Source: JBBPZA01 sp963728925 (GTDB lineage Bacteria > Actinomycetota > Thermoleophilia > Solirubrobacterales > Solirubrobacteraceae). From it: a stretch of DNA of 64,000 bases. The notes under the pieces are model-generated. The model did not search any database. It was not told the origin of the DNA and was given only the letters and a program-made list of their open reading frames with translations. The stretch lies in NCBI GenBank assembly GCA_963728925.1, contig CAVSMB010000029.1, positions 434,001 to 498,000 on the forward strand. Direction: 5' to 3'. Below, in pieces: positions 32,807-43,455 of this stretch. The translations under genes and the position numbers were made by a program. The number at the start of each line of letters is the position of its first letter. The stretch's first letter is position 1.

Positions 32807-34267
32807 ATGCTGCCCGCCACTGCGATCACGCGCGCCAGAACCGCCCGCGCTGACCCCGCGGCCGTCTCGGACCGGACCGCGAGCGCTGCCCTCTGGCGGC
32901 GCGCGCTGCCCGACGTAGCGGGGATCGCCGCCCTCTCGCTCCTGCTGTGGCTCGTGTACGGCTCGGGCTACGTCGACTACGACGCCGTCTATGCGCTGAT
33001 GTGGGGAGAGGACATCGCCCACGGGCGGGCGGCCGTGGACATCGCCGCCGTGCACTCGCCCACGTCGCATCCGCTGGACACCATGCTGGCTGCTCTGCTG
33101 GCCCCGCTCGGGAAGGCGGCCGCGCTCACGGGCCTGCAGACCGTCTCGATCGTCTCCTTCGGCGCGCTGGGCTGGTCGGCCTACCGCTTCGGAAGCCGGC
33201 TGTTCGTGCCCGTGGTCGGGGCGGTCTTCGCCGGGATCCTCGTCACCCGTCCGATCCTCGTCCACCAGGCCCTGACCGCCAACGTCGACATCCCGTTCCT
33301 CGCGCTCGTCCTCGCGGCCGCCACGCTTGAGGCGGGGCGGACGCGCCGTGGGGCGCCCGTTCTCGCACTGCTCGCGGTCGCCGGATTGCTGCGCCCAGAG
33401 GCGTGGCTGTTGTCGGCGGCCTACCTCGTCTGGCTCTGGCCAGCGGTCTCGGGCCGGGGGCGCGCCGTCGCCGTGGCGCTCGCGCTCGCCGGGCCGGTGC
33501 TGTGGGGGGCCTTCGACCTGATCGTTGCGGGGAGCCCGCTGCACTCGATCACGGGCACGCGCCGGGCCGCGACGCGGATCGGCCGGCCTCAGGGCATCGA
33601 CCGGGCGATCCGCCTGACCCCCACCTACGGGGCCAAGTTCCTCCAGGTCCTTCCGACGCTGGTCGGGCTCGTGGCGATGGTGGCGGCGCTGCGCTGGGAG
33701 CGCCGGCGAGCGCTGCTGCCCGTGGCCATCGGCGCGGTCGGCCTCGTCGCCTTCCTGTTCCTCGGGCTCGGCCGGCAGCCGCTGCTCGCCCGCTATCTCG
33801 CCATCCCGGCCTCGATGCTCGCTCTGTTCTGCGCCGCCGCGGTGGGCGCGCGCTTCGTGCCCTCGGTGCAAGCGCGGCTGGGCGGCTGGGCCACCGCGGT
33901 CTCGCTCGCGGCGGCGGCCGCGCTGCTCGTCGCCGCCGTGCAGGTCACCCCGGCGGTCCGAGACACCGTGGACCAGGCGAAGGCCCGGCACCGCGCCGAC
34001 GGCGACCTCCCGGGCCTCGTCGACCGAGAGCGCGCGGCCTTCGAGGGCTGCGGTCCGCTGCAGACGGCGTTCTTCCAGACACGGCCGCTGCTCGCCTACC
34101 TGCTCGACGAGCCCGCCAACGACATCGTGCGGGTCCGCGCCGACCGCGCCGTGTCGGGCACGGTGCTGGCCGAGCGCGACAGCGCGCCGCCGCCGCCTCC
34201 GGCGTTCCGGCCGGTGGTCCAGGACCGGTCGTGGCGGCTGCTGAGCACGTGCCGCGTGGGGGCGTGA
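32807..34267 (+). CDS. polytopic membrane protein, GT-C glycosyltransferase-like (paralogue 1)
   Basis: A 486-residue integral membrane protein with about 10-11 hydrophobic helices and a periplasmic C-terminal tail of about 100 residues. The first external loop has LVYGSGYVDYDAVYALMWGEDIAHG, whose acidic residues and position resemble the catalytic loop of GT-C (ArnT/PMT-like) glycosyltransferases; LLRPEAWLLSAAYLVWLW in the middle recurs in the next gene. The family link is by architecture only. It may move a lipid-linked sugar donor to an extracellular acceptor. The stop overlaps the GTG of the paralogue, so they are cotranslated. ATG 32807 is supported by a -10 box about 30 nt upstream. Confidence 0.7.
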   Translation: MLPATAITRARTARADPAAVSDRTASAALWRRALPDVAGIAALSLLLWLVYGSGYVDYDAVYALMWGEDIAHGRAAVDIAAVHSPTSHPLDTMLAALLAPLGKAAALTGLQTVSIVSFGALGWSAYRFGSRLFVPVVGAVFAGILVTRPILVHQALTANVDIPFLALVLAAATLEAGRTRRGAPVLALLAVAGLLRPEAWLLSAAYLVWLWPAVSGRGRAVAVALALAGPVLWGAFDLIVAGSPLHSITGTRRAATRIGRPQGIDRAIRLTPTYGAKFLQVLPTLVGLVAMVAALRWERRRALLPVAIGAVGLVAFLFLGLGRQPLLARYLAIPASMLALFCAAAVGARFVPSVQARLGGWATAVSLAAAAALLVAAVQVTPAVRDTVDQAKARHRADGDLPGLVDRERAAFEGCGPLQTAFFQTRPLLAYLLDEPANDIVRVRADRAVSGTVLAERDSAPPPPPAFRPVVQDRSWRLLSTCRVGA

Positions 34268-35721
34268 GCTCGGCGGCCGCCAGGCTCGCGCCGCGCACGG
34301 CCCCCCGGGCGACCGTGGTCAGGGTGGGGCAGCTGGCCGGCGCCTGCGGCCTGCTGTCGGTCCTGCTCTGGCGGCTGTACGGCTCCCCGACGATCGGCTA
34401 TGACACCTTCTACGCGCTGACCTGGGGAGGGCAGCTCGCCAACGGCGAGCTTCCCCAGTACGAGGTCGCCCACGGACCGACGCCGCACCCCCTCGCAAAC
34501 CTCGTGGCCGTGGTGCTCGCGCCGCTTGGGACGCACGACGCGATGGTGGCGGTCAGGGTCATCAGCGTCGTCGGGCTGGCCGCCCTGGGGATCCTCTGCT
34601 TCGTGCTGGGCCGGCGCCTGTGGTCCCTGGGAGTGGGGCTGCTCTTCGCGGGGCTCGTGCTGACCCGCCCGGTGCTGGTCGGCGTGGCGCTCAACTCGGC
34701 GATCGACCTTCCGTTCCTGTGCCTCTCGCTCGGGGCGCTGCTCCTTGCGGTGACCCGGCCGCGCGACCGCTACGGCGTGCTGGCGCTCCTCGGCGCAGCC
34801 GGCCTGCTGCGCCCCGAGGCGTGGCTCTTCTCGGCTGCCTTCATCGCCTGGCGATGGCGCGCCTGCACGCAGCGCGAGCAGGGCCTCATGCTCGGCCTCG
34901 CCGCGCTGGCGCCAGCGCTGTGGATCGCCTCGGACGCGATCATCACCGGCCAGCCGGCCTACTCGTTCAGCCGCACGCGGATGATCGCCGAGCACACCGG
35001 CGAGCAGCGCGGCGGGGTCGTCCAGACGGTCATGTGGACGGCGCGATCGTGGAAGGGCATCCTCCACGTCGTCCCCGCCCTCGCCGCCCTCGGGGGGCTC
35101 GTCGCCGGGCTGCGCTACCAGCGGTCACGTGCGCTTGGACCGGCCGTGCTCATGGCCCTGGGCAGCGTCTCGTTCCTGGCCACCGGCCTCTCGGGGCTTC
35201 CACTGCTCATCCGCTACTTCCTGCTCCCCGGCGCGATCCTCTGCCTCTTCGCGGCCGTCGGCCTCCTCGGATGGCGCGAGCAGGCGCCCGGAGGCGCCGT
35301 GCGGACGTGGTGGGCACGTGTCGCGGCGGTCGGCCTCGTCGCCCTCGCGGTGAGCATCCCGTGGGAGGCGCGATCGCTCGACCGGCTGGTCTCGCGCTTC
35401 GGCGTCGCCGCGACGGCGCAGCGCGACCTCGCGCGGCTGACCGAGACGCCGGCGATGCGGGCCGCGCTCCTCAGATGCTCCCCGCTCCAGACGCGCGACT
35501 TCCGCGCCCGCCCCGAGCTCCTCTTCCTCTGGTATGAACGCAGGCGGCAGCCGCGAGTCGTCGCCTCCCGCAGCCTCGCGCTGCGCGACGGCTTGCTGCT
35601 CCGTTACCACGGCGAGCTGGCGCCGGCGCGCGCGCCGGGGTTCACACCGGTCGTCGGCAACACGACGTGGACGCTGCTGGAGCGCTGCCGCGTCACCGGC
35701 GCCGCAGCCCGAGCACGCTGA
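34264..35721 (+). CDS. polytopic membrane protein, GT-C glycosyltransferase-like (paralogue 2)
   Basis: A 485-residue paralogue of the preceding protein with the same order of features: LLWRLYGSPTIGYDTFYALTWGGQLANGELP in the first external loop, LTRPVLVGVALNSAIDLPFL, LLRPEAWLFSAAFIAWRW and a C-terminal tail ending with CSPLQTRDFRARPELLFL. Both end with a T/S-W-R/T-LL-x-x-CRV motif (TWTLLERCRV here, SWRLLSTCRV in paralogue 1). Their pairing suggests a heterodimer or two sugar specificities. GTG 34264 overlaps the previous TGA. The 3' end overlaps the convergent GT2 gene by 29 bp. Confidence 0.7.
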   Translation: MSSAAARLAPRTAPRATVVRVGQLAGACGLLSVLLWRLYGSPTIGYDTFYALTWGGQLANGELPQYEVAHGPTPHPLANLVAVVLAPLGTHDAMVAVRVISVVGLAALGILCFVLGRRLWSLGVGLLFAGLVLTRPVLVGVALNSAIDLPFLCLSLGALLLAVTRPRDRYGVLALLGAAGLLRPEAWLFSAAFIAWRWRACTQREQGLMLGLAALAPALWIASDAIITGQPAYSFSRTRMIAEHTGEQRGGVVQTVMWTARSWKGILHVVPALAALGGLVAGLRYQRSRALGPAVLMALGSVSFLATGLSGLPLLIRYFLLPGAILCLFAAVGLLGWREQAPGGAVRTWWARVAAVGLVALAVSIPWEARSLDRLVSRFGVAATAQRDLARLTETPAMRAALLRCSPLQTRDFRARPELLFLWYERRRQPRVVASRSLALRDGLLLRYHGELAPARAPGFTPVVGNTTWTLLERCRVTGAAARAR

Positions 35722-36913
35722 TGAAGAAGCTCGAGAGGACCGTCTGGAATCCCAGCGCGGTCAGCGTGACACCGGGCACGACGAGCCGCATGGTCGACGC
35801 GTAGTCCAGGGCTCCGAACCCCGCGCCGCGCCACTTGTTGACCGCCAGCGCGAGGAGCAGGAGCCCGACGAGGATGGCAAGGGCGCCGAGGCCGGCGCCG
35901 ATCTCGAGGCTGCCGGGGCGGGTGACCTTCTCCACCCTTGGATCGGGCGGCAGGAGGCCCTCGGTCACCGCGAAGACCTTGGCGAACACGGCGAAGAGCA
36001 CCGACTCGTACCCGCACAGGAGCGCGAGGCTCGCGAACAGCAGCGTGTGGGCGTCGAAGCTCACGCCGAAGGCCTGCACCCCGGGGAGGGCGATGGCGTA
36101 GCCGAGGAGCCCGAGCAGCAGGAGCGCGAGGCCGGGCGCGAGGAAGAGCCAGCGCGGGCTGAAGATCAGGAAGAAGCGCAGGGTGCGCCAGCCGTCGCGG
36201 AAGGTCCGCAGGTGGCGGGCCGAGGTCCCACGGCCGTCGGGGTGCAGGGTGATCGGCACCTCGGTCATCCGTGCGTCGCCGAGGCTCGACTTGATGATCA
36301 TCTCGGTCGCGAACTCCATGCCGGCGCAGCGCTGGTGCAGGGTCGCGTAGTGGCGCTTCGTGAAGCCGCGCATCCCGCAGTACACGTCGTTGACCGGCGC
36401 GCCGAACCAGCGCCGGGCCATCGCGGAGAACATCGGATTGCCCCAGCGCCGGTGCAGGAAGGGCATCGCGCCGGGCATCACGCGCCCGCCTCCCGGCTCG
36501 AGTCGACACCCCTGCACGAGGTCGTAGCCCTCGCGCAACCGGTCGACGAACTTGGGCAGCTCGAGGAAGTCGTAGCTGTCGTCGGCGTCGCCCATGATGA
36601 CGTAGCGCCCACGCGCGGCGGCGATCCCGCCTATCAGCGCGTTGCCGTAGCCGCGGCTGTCGATCGTCACCACGCGGGCGCCGAGCCGCGCGGCGATCTC
36701 CGGTGAGGCATCGGTGCTGCCGTTGTCGGCGACGATGATCTCCCCGGCGACGGAGTGGTCCTCCATCGCCTTGCGGGCCTTGACGATGCAGCGCTCCAGC
36801 GTGGCGGCCTCGTTGCGGCAGGGCATGACCACCGAGACCTCGACGGATTCGTCGAGCGGATCGGTGTCGACCTCCGATCGGTCCTGGAGCTCGGCGGCCG
36901 TTTCCCCCGCCAT
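35693..36913 (-). CDS. GT2 glycosyltransferase, dolichol-phosphate-sugar synthase-like, with membrane domain
   Basis: A 406-residue family 2 glycosyltransferase. The catalytic domain (about 25-240) has VSVVMPCRNEAATLERCI, GEIIVADNGSTDASPEIAARLGARVV and the metal-binding MGDADDSYDF. Four hydrophobic helices follow (about 255-400), with LFLAPGLALLLLGLLGYAI. This layout matches polyprenyl-phosphate mannosyl/glucosyl transferases such as Ppm1 or GtrB, which make lipid-linked sugars used by GT-C enzymes. It lies convergent to the two GT-C-like genes, which could be its users; that is inference. Start ATG 36913 is supported by TACGCT 6 nt upstream. Confidence 0.85.
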   Translation of the reverse strand: MAGETAAELQDRSEVDTDPLDESVEVSVVMPCRNEAATLERCIVKARKAMEDHSVAGEIIVADNGSTDASPEIAARLGARVVTIDSRGYGNALIGGIAAARGRYVIMGDADDSYDFLELPKFVDRLREGYDLVQGCRLEPGGGRVMPGAMPFLHRRWGNPMFSAMARRWFGAPVNDVYCGMRGFTKRHYATLHQRCAGMEFATEMIIKSSLGDARMTEVPITLHPDGRGTSARHLRTFRDGWRTLRFFLIFSPRWLFLAPGLALLLLGLLGYAIALPGVQAFGVSFDAHTLLFASLALLCGYESVLFAVFAKVFAVTEGLLPPDPRVEKVTRPGSLEIGAGLGALAILVGLLLLALAVNKWRGAGFGALDYASTMRLVVPGVTLTALGFQTVLSSFFISVLGLRRR

Positions 36914-36919
36914 CGATCG

Positions 36920-36925
36920 AGCGTA
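36920..36925 (-). promoter_or_regulatory. -10 box (TACGCT) for the GT2 gene
   Basis: Exactly 6 nt to ATG 36913; leaderless geometry. Confidence 0.55.
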
Positions 36926-36965
36926 CCGCGTGCTCGCTCGGGTCGTTGGCGAGGCGTGTGCCTCC

Positions 36966-37277
36966 CTACTGCTGCGCGGCGATCTGCGCCTGCATCCGCT
37001 CGATGTACGCGGTGAGGCGCGTAAAGGCGGCGTCGAAGTCGACGAGCGGCTCGGTGTCGTACTCCACGAACGGCGAGAGCGGGTACTCGAGCATCAGGTC
37101 CATGAGCTCCTCGTGGGAGTCTGTGCTGCTGACGCTCATTCCGCCGCCGCCCGGGAATGCGTAGAGCGCCTCGAACGTGCCGTCGTCCACCTTCTGCCGC
37201 AGCCAGGCGCGGGCGGCGTTGACGGCCTCGAGTGGCGGGGGCATCGGACCGGGCCGTACAGTGACGAGGAACTTCAT
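36966..37277 (-). CDS. small muconolactone-isomerase/YciI-like protein
   Basis: A 103-residue single-domain protein, MKFLVTVRPGPMPPPLEAVNAARAWL and then MSVSSTDSHEELMDLMLEYPLSPFVEYDTEPL, matching the ferredoxin-like dimeric alpha/beta barrel of the muconolactone delta-isomerase/YciI group. No catalytic residues could be assigned. AGGAGGTGG lies 4 nt before the ATG, one of the strongest ribosome sites in the window, so this mRNA is leadered, in contrast to its neighbours. It lies divergent from lon. Confidence 0.75.
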   Translation of the reverse strand: MKFLVTVRPGPMPPPLEAVNAARAWLRQKVDDGTFEALYAFPGGGGMSVSSTDSHEELMDLMLEYPLSPFVEYDTEPLVDFDAAFTRLTAYIERMQAQIAAQQ

Positions 37278-37386
37278 GGTCCACCTCCTGGTTGGGGAAA
37301 GAGTGGGATCGCGCCAAGTCTGACTCGTCCGACCGGGCGCCGTCAACCGACGAAGGAACGGGCGCCGGGTCGCCCACGGCGGCCGC

Positions 37387-37409
37387 TACACTTACGTTGC
37401 GTAAGCAAC
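37387..37409 (+). promoter_or_regulatory. lon promoter -10 with overlapping palindromic operator
   Basis: TACACT (37387-37392) fits a -10 for lon. It overlaps a perfect palindrome, CTTACG-TTG-CGTAAG (37391-37405), and a second, GTTGC-GTAA-GCAAC (37396-37409). A repressor bound here would cover the -10 and the start site. The sequence is neither the HspR HAIR element nor an obvious CIRCE. The leader is about 28 nt with an AAAGGTG ribosome site. Confidence 0.55.
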
Positions 37410-37426
37410 TACACAAAGGTGCTCCA

Positions 37427-39717
<2,291 letters not shown>

Positions 39718-39721
<4 letters not shown>

Positions 39722-40203
39722 CCCTCCGCCTGGAGCGCGTGCGCCTGGGCCTCGTTGGCCCGGGCGCACAGCCAGGCGTAGCCCGTCTGCAGGACGTCGT
39801 TGCCCGCCGAGGCGGCGAGCACCGCGGTGACCGTGCGCCCGGCCGGAGGCGACGCGAGGCGCAGTCCGACGACGCCGAGCCCGGCCCAGGCGCCGACGCA
39901 GCGGGTGCAGGTGAGCAGCTCGCCCATCGCGTGGCGCAAGCGTCGGCCACGCGGCCGGCGTCCGTCCGGCGTCTCGGCCACGAACGGCGTGCGCACCCAG
40001 GTCGCGACCTTCTCGTTGACGACCAGCTTCGAGAGCGCGCAGGTGGCGGCGGCGAGCGGCAGCCACTCCGCGGGCGTGATCGGCTCCCGGTCCAGGCGAC
40101 GGGCTCGGGTCGCGACCACCAGGGTGGCCAGGAGCGAGCCGTAGGCGGCGTTGAGCACGGCGTAGTCGATCGGCTCGGTCGGCGTCTGTTCGACGGGCTC
40201 CAT
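39718..40203 (-). CDS. DUF1360-like membrane-associated protein
   Basis: A 161-residue protein with hydrophobic segments at about 15-30 and 45-60, the central block LSKLVVNEKVATWVRTPFVAE, and the pair CTRCVGAWAGLGVVGLRLASPP, all characteristic of DUF1360 (named SpmB-unrelated sporulation proteins in Bacillus, function unclear). The ATG at 40201-40203 is chosen because similarity begins soon after (IDYAVLNAAYGSLLATLVVATRAR). Its TAG overlaps the lon TAG on the opposite strand in the palindrome CTAG. Confidence 0.75.
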
Positions 40204-40287
40204 GGTCGCGAGGGCTGCCCTACCCGCGGCTCGCGAGAGCGAACCCTGCACCGTTTCGCCACCTGGATCCCGTCGCGGCGCGTCGGG

Positions 40288-40293
40288 TATCGT
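40288..40293 (+). promoter_or_regulatory. -10 box (TATCGT) for the STAS gene
   Basis: TATCGT lies 10 nt before ATG 40304, so a leader of only 3-4 nt is expected. Confidence 0.45.
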
Positions 40294-40303
40294 GCCGGTT
40301 CCG

Positions 40304-40639
40304 ATGGCCCTGCTCGACGTCGACACGCACGAGGAGGACGGTGCGATCCGCGTCGCCCTGAGCGGAGAGCTCGACATCTCGAGCGCCTCGCGGGTCGAGG
40401 AGGAGCTCGACCGAGTCGAGGCCGAACGCCCGCCCGTGCTGGCGCTCGACCTCCGGGGTCTGGCCTTCATGGACTCGACCGGCCTGCGGCTCATCGTCAG
40501 CGCGGACGCCCGCGCCCGCGAGCAGGGCAGGCGCCTCGCCGTGGTCCGGGGGCCCGAGGCCGTGCAGCGGATCTTCCGCGTCACGCGCCTCGACGAGCGC
40601 CTCGACATGGTCGACGATCCCGCCGCGATCGCCAGCTGA
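40304..40639 (+). CDS. STAS-domain anti-sigma factor antagonist
   Basis: A 111-residue single STAS domain: GAIRVALSGELDISSASRVEEEL, then LALDLRGLAFMDSTGLRLIVSA. The serine in MDSTG is the usual phosphorylation site of SpoIIAA/RsbV proteins, so this protein should take part in a partner switch with an RsbW/SpoIIAB-like kinase. Such a kinase-like gene lies about 4 kb downstream (44761-45603), but they are not in one operon. The gene sits between the DUF1360 gene and the remains of a topoisomerase IB, whose original 3' end it seems to have replaced. Confidence 0.88.
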   Translation: MALLDVDTHEEDGAIRVALSGELDISSASRVEEELDRVEAERPPVLALDLRGLAFMDSTGLRLIVSADARAREQGRRLAVVRGPEAVQRIFRVTRLDERLDMVDDPAAIAS

Positions 40640-40649
40640 CGCCGCTGTC

Positions 40650-41578
<929 letters not shown>

Positions 41579-41583
41579 GCCGC

Positions 41584-41778
41584 TCAGCCCGCGTTCTCGG
41601 GGTTGCCCGTCGCCTGCTCGCGCGGCTCGGGCACGTCGGCCTGCTCGCGCTCGGTGCGACCGCCGGAGGACGAGCGCGGCGCGCCCTCTCCGGGATCCCG
41701 CTCGTCTTCGCCGACCTGGCTGTCCGGGGCCTCCTCGGGCAGCTGGTCGGACGGCCCTGGGGTCTCAGGCACCTTCAT
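41584..41778 (-). CDS. small acidic disordered protein
   Basis: A 64-residue protein very rich in Glu, Pro, Ser, Gly and Asp (SDQLPEEAPDSQVGEDERDPGEG), with no hydrophobic core and probably intrinsically disordered. AAGGAGG lies just before the ATG (spacing only 1 nt). It follows the membrane-protein gene by 11 nt and is likely its second cistron. No family recognised; the call rests on the ribosome site and close spacing. Confidence 0.5.
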   Translation of the reverse strand: MKVPETPGPSDQLPEEAPDSQVGEDERDPGEGAPRSSSGGRTEREQADVPEPREQATGNPENAG

Positions 41779-41789
41779 GCCTCCTTCGC

Positions 41790-42614
41790 TCAGCCGACGC
41801 CGGCGCCGAAGCGGTCGACGCGACGGTGATAGTGGGTGCCGGCCTTGCCGCCCGCAACCGCTGCGAGCAGCGTACCGAGCACGATCGCGGCCAGCGTGAT
41901 GAGCCCGCCGGTGGTCAGCGAGCCCTCGTCGACCGGGATGCGGGGGAAGTTGAGCTGGTCGAGCACGTTGTACTTGGCGCCGAGCACGACGCCGGCGACC
42001 GCCAGCACGATCGTCACGAGCAGCGCGATGGCCCACACCCCGAAGCCCTGTTGCGCGCCGTCGAAGCGCGCCATCCGGCCGGCGACGTAGCCGCCCGCGA
42101 AGTACGCGACGAGCAGCACGACGAGCAGCAGGATGCCGCCGAGGATGCTGATCGTGTCCGCGTTGGACGTCACGTCCGCGGTGTCGTTGGCCTCGGTGAG
42201 CCCGATCGCGGTGCCGGCGGCGCCGAGGATGGCGATGAGCAGCACGCCCAGCCCGATGGCGACGAGCCAGCCGAAGAACGAGGCGGCCCAGTCCATGCCG
42301 CCGAACTCGCGGCGCTCGCGGGTTCGCCGCTCGGCGAGCACGTCCTCCGCGCCGGTTGTGCGCGCCCGGCCGGACGCGCCGACCTCGGTGCGGTCGTCGA
42401 CGTCCTCGGCGTCGCGGTCGCGCACGGCCGCCGCAGTGCCGGGACGCTCGTCCTGCCATGACTCCGGGCCCATCTCGCGACGCCCGTCGCCGGGGCCGAG
42501 CTTCTCGTCGGGATAGCCGTCGCCGGGCCCGACACGATCGTCGCGGCCGACCGCGTCACCGTCTGGGGTCTCGCCCTCCGGGGCGGCACGGCGCCCTCGC
42601 AGTCTCTCGAACAT
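41790..42614 (-). CDS. membrane protein with long acidic N-terminal region
   Basis: A 274-residue protein. The first 105 residues are hydrophilic, charged and repetitive (GPGDGYPDEKLGPGDGRREMGPESW). Four transmembrane helices follow (about 108-135, 155-180, 195-215, 235-260), with AIGLGVLLIAILGAAGTAIGL and the glycine-rich VAYFAGGYVAGRMARFDGAQQG, a motif common in TIGR04086/YrzE-like small membrane proteins. Function unknown. GGAGACATG gives a ribosome site at short spacing. It is the first gene of a two-gene unit with the small acidic protein. Confidence 0.7.
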   Translation of the reverse strand: MFERLRGRRAAPEGETPDGDAVGRDDRVGPGDGYPDEKLGPGDGRREMGPESWQDERPGTAAAVRDRDAEDVDDRTEVGASGRARTTGAEDVLAERRTRERREFGGMDWAASFFGWLVAIGLGVLLIAILGAAGTAIGLTEANDTADVTSNADTISILGGILLLVVLLVAYFAGGYVAGRMARFDGAQQGFGVWAIALLVTIVLAVAGVVLGAKYNVLDQLNFPRIPVDEGSLTTGGLITLAAIVLGTLLAAVAGGKAGTHYHRRVDRFGAGVG

Positions 42615-42688
42615 GTCTCCAGGCCTCCTGGCTCTCACCCGGCGCCTACCCGCAAAGTCGCCGCGCGATTCGCCCGACGAGACGCGCA

Positions 42689-42712
42689 GAGCCCCGGCGA
42701 TCGCCGGGGCTC
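42689..42712 (-). terminator. 24-bp perfect palindrome after sodA
   Basis: GAGCCCCGGCGA (42689-42700) is followed immediately by its complement TCGCCGGGGCTC (42701-42712). It lies about 50 nt past the sodA stop, a typical position for a terminator hairpin, and may serve both strands. Confidence 0.65.
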
Positions 42713-42760
42713 ACGGGTCAGGCGCGCATGCGGACCGCGAGAGCGCGGCGTGCGGGTCGG

Positions 42761-43363
42761 TCAGCCGGCGCTGTAGCGCTCGGCGACCTTGTCCCAGTTG
42801 ACGACGTTCCACCAGGCGTCGATGTAGTCGGGCCGGCGGTTCTGGTACTTCAGGTAGTACGCGTGCTCCCAGACGTCGACGCCCAGCAGCGGCGTCTTGC
42901 CATCGGTGAGCGGGCTGTCCTGGTTGGCCGAGCCGACGACCGCCAGGCCGCTGCCGTCGCGGACGAGCCACGACCATCCGGAGCCGAACTGGTTGACCCC
43001 GGTCTCCTTGAGCTTCGCCTGGAAGTCGGCGAACGACCCGAAGGCGTCGTTGATCGCGTCGGCGAGCTCACCTGAGGGCTCGCCACCGCCGTCGGGCGAC
43101 AGCCACTCCCAGAACAGCGAGTGGTTGTAGTGCCCGCCGCCGTTGTTGCGCACGGCGGTGCGCTTGCCCTCGGGGACCTGCCCGAGGTTCGCGATGACGT
43201 CCTCGATCGGTCGGTCGGCCCACTCGGTGCCCTCGAGCGCCGCGTTGACCTTGTCGACGTAGGCCTGATGGTGCTTGTCGTGGTGGACCCGCATCGTCGC
43301 CTCGTCGATGTGGGGATCGAGCGCGGCGTAGTCGTAGGGAAGGGGCGGAACCTCGTAAGCCAT
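42761..43363 (-). CDS. sodA: superoxide dismutase, Mn-type (Mn/Fe family)
   Basis: A 200-residue SOD. Metal ligands are His27 (MRVHHDKHH), His81 (GGGHYNHSLFWEWL), and Asp and His in DVWEHAYYLKYQNRRPDY. The GGGH before the second ligand and ANQDSPLTDG near the Gln position are typical of manganese or cambialistic enzymes rather than Fe-SOD. There is no signal peptide, so it is cytoplasmic. AAAGGAG lies 5 nt before the ATG and a TACAGT-like -10 about 35 nt further up, so this mRNA has a standard leader. A strong terminator palindrome follows. Confidence 0.96.
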   Translation of the reverse strand: MAYEVPPLPYDYAALDPHIDEATMRVHHDKHHQAYVDKVNAALEGTEWADRPIEDVIANLGQVPEGKRTAVRNNGGGHYNHSLFWEWLSPDGGGEPSGELADAINDAFGSFADFQAKLKETGVNQFGSGWSWLVRDGSGLAVVGSANQDSPLTDGKTPLLGVDVWEHAYYLKYQNRRPDYIDAWWNVVNWDKVAERYSAG

Positions 43364-43442
43364 GGCACTCCTTTCGCGATGGATGCGACCGCACAGCACT
43401 GTATCCCCGCGACGCCGCCGGGCGAACACCGCTCGCCGGGGG

Positions 43443-43448
43443 TAGGGT
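43443..43448 (+). promoter_or_regulatory. -10 box (TAGGGT) for the baeRF-like gene
   Basis: Seven nt before ATG 43456; near-leaderless geometry, without a Shine-Dalgarno. Confidence 0.45.
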
Positions 43449-43455
43449 CCGCGGC

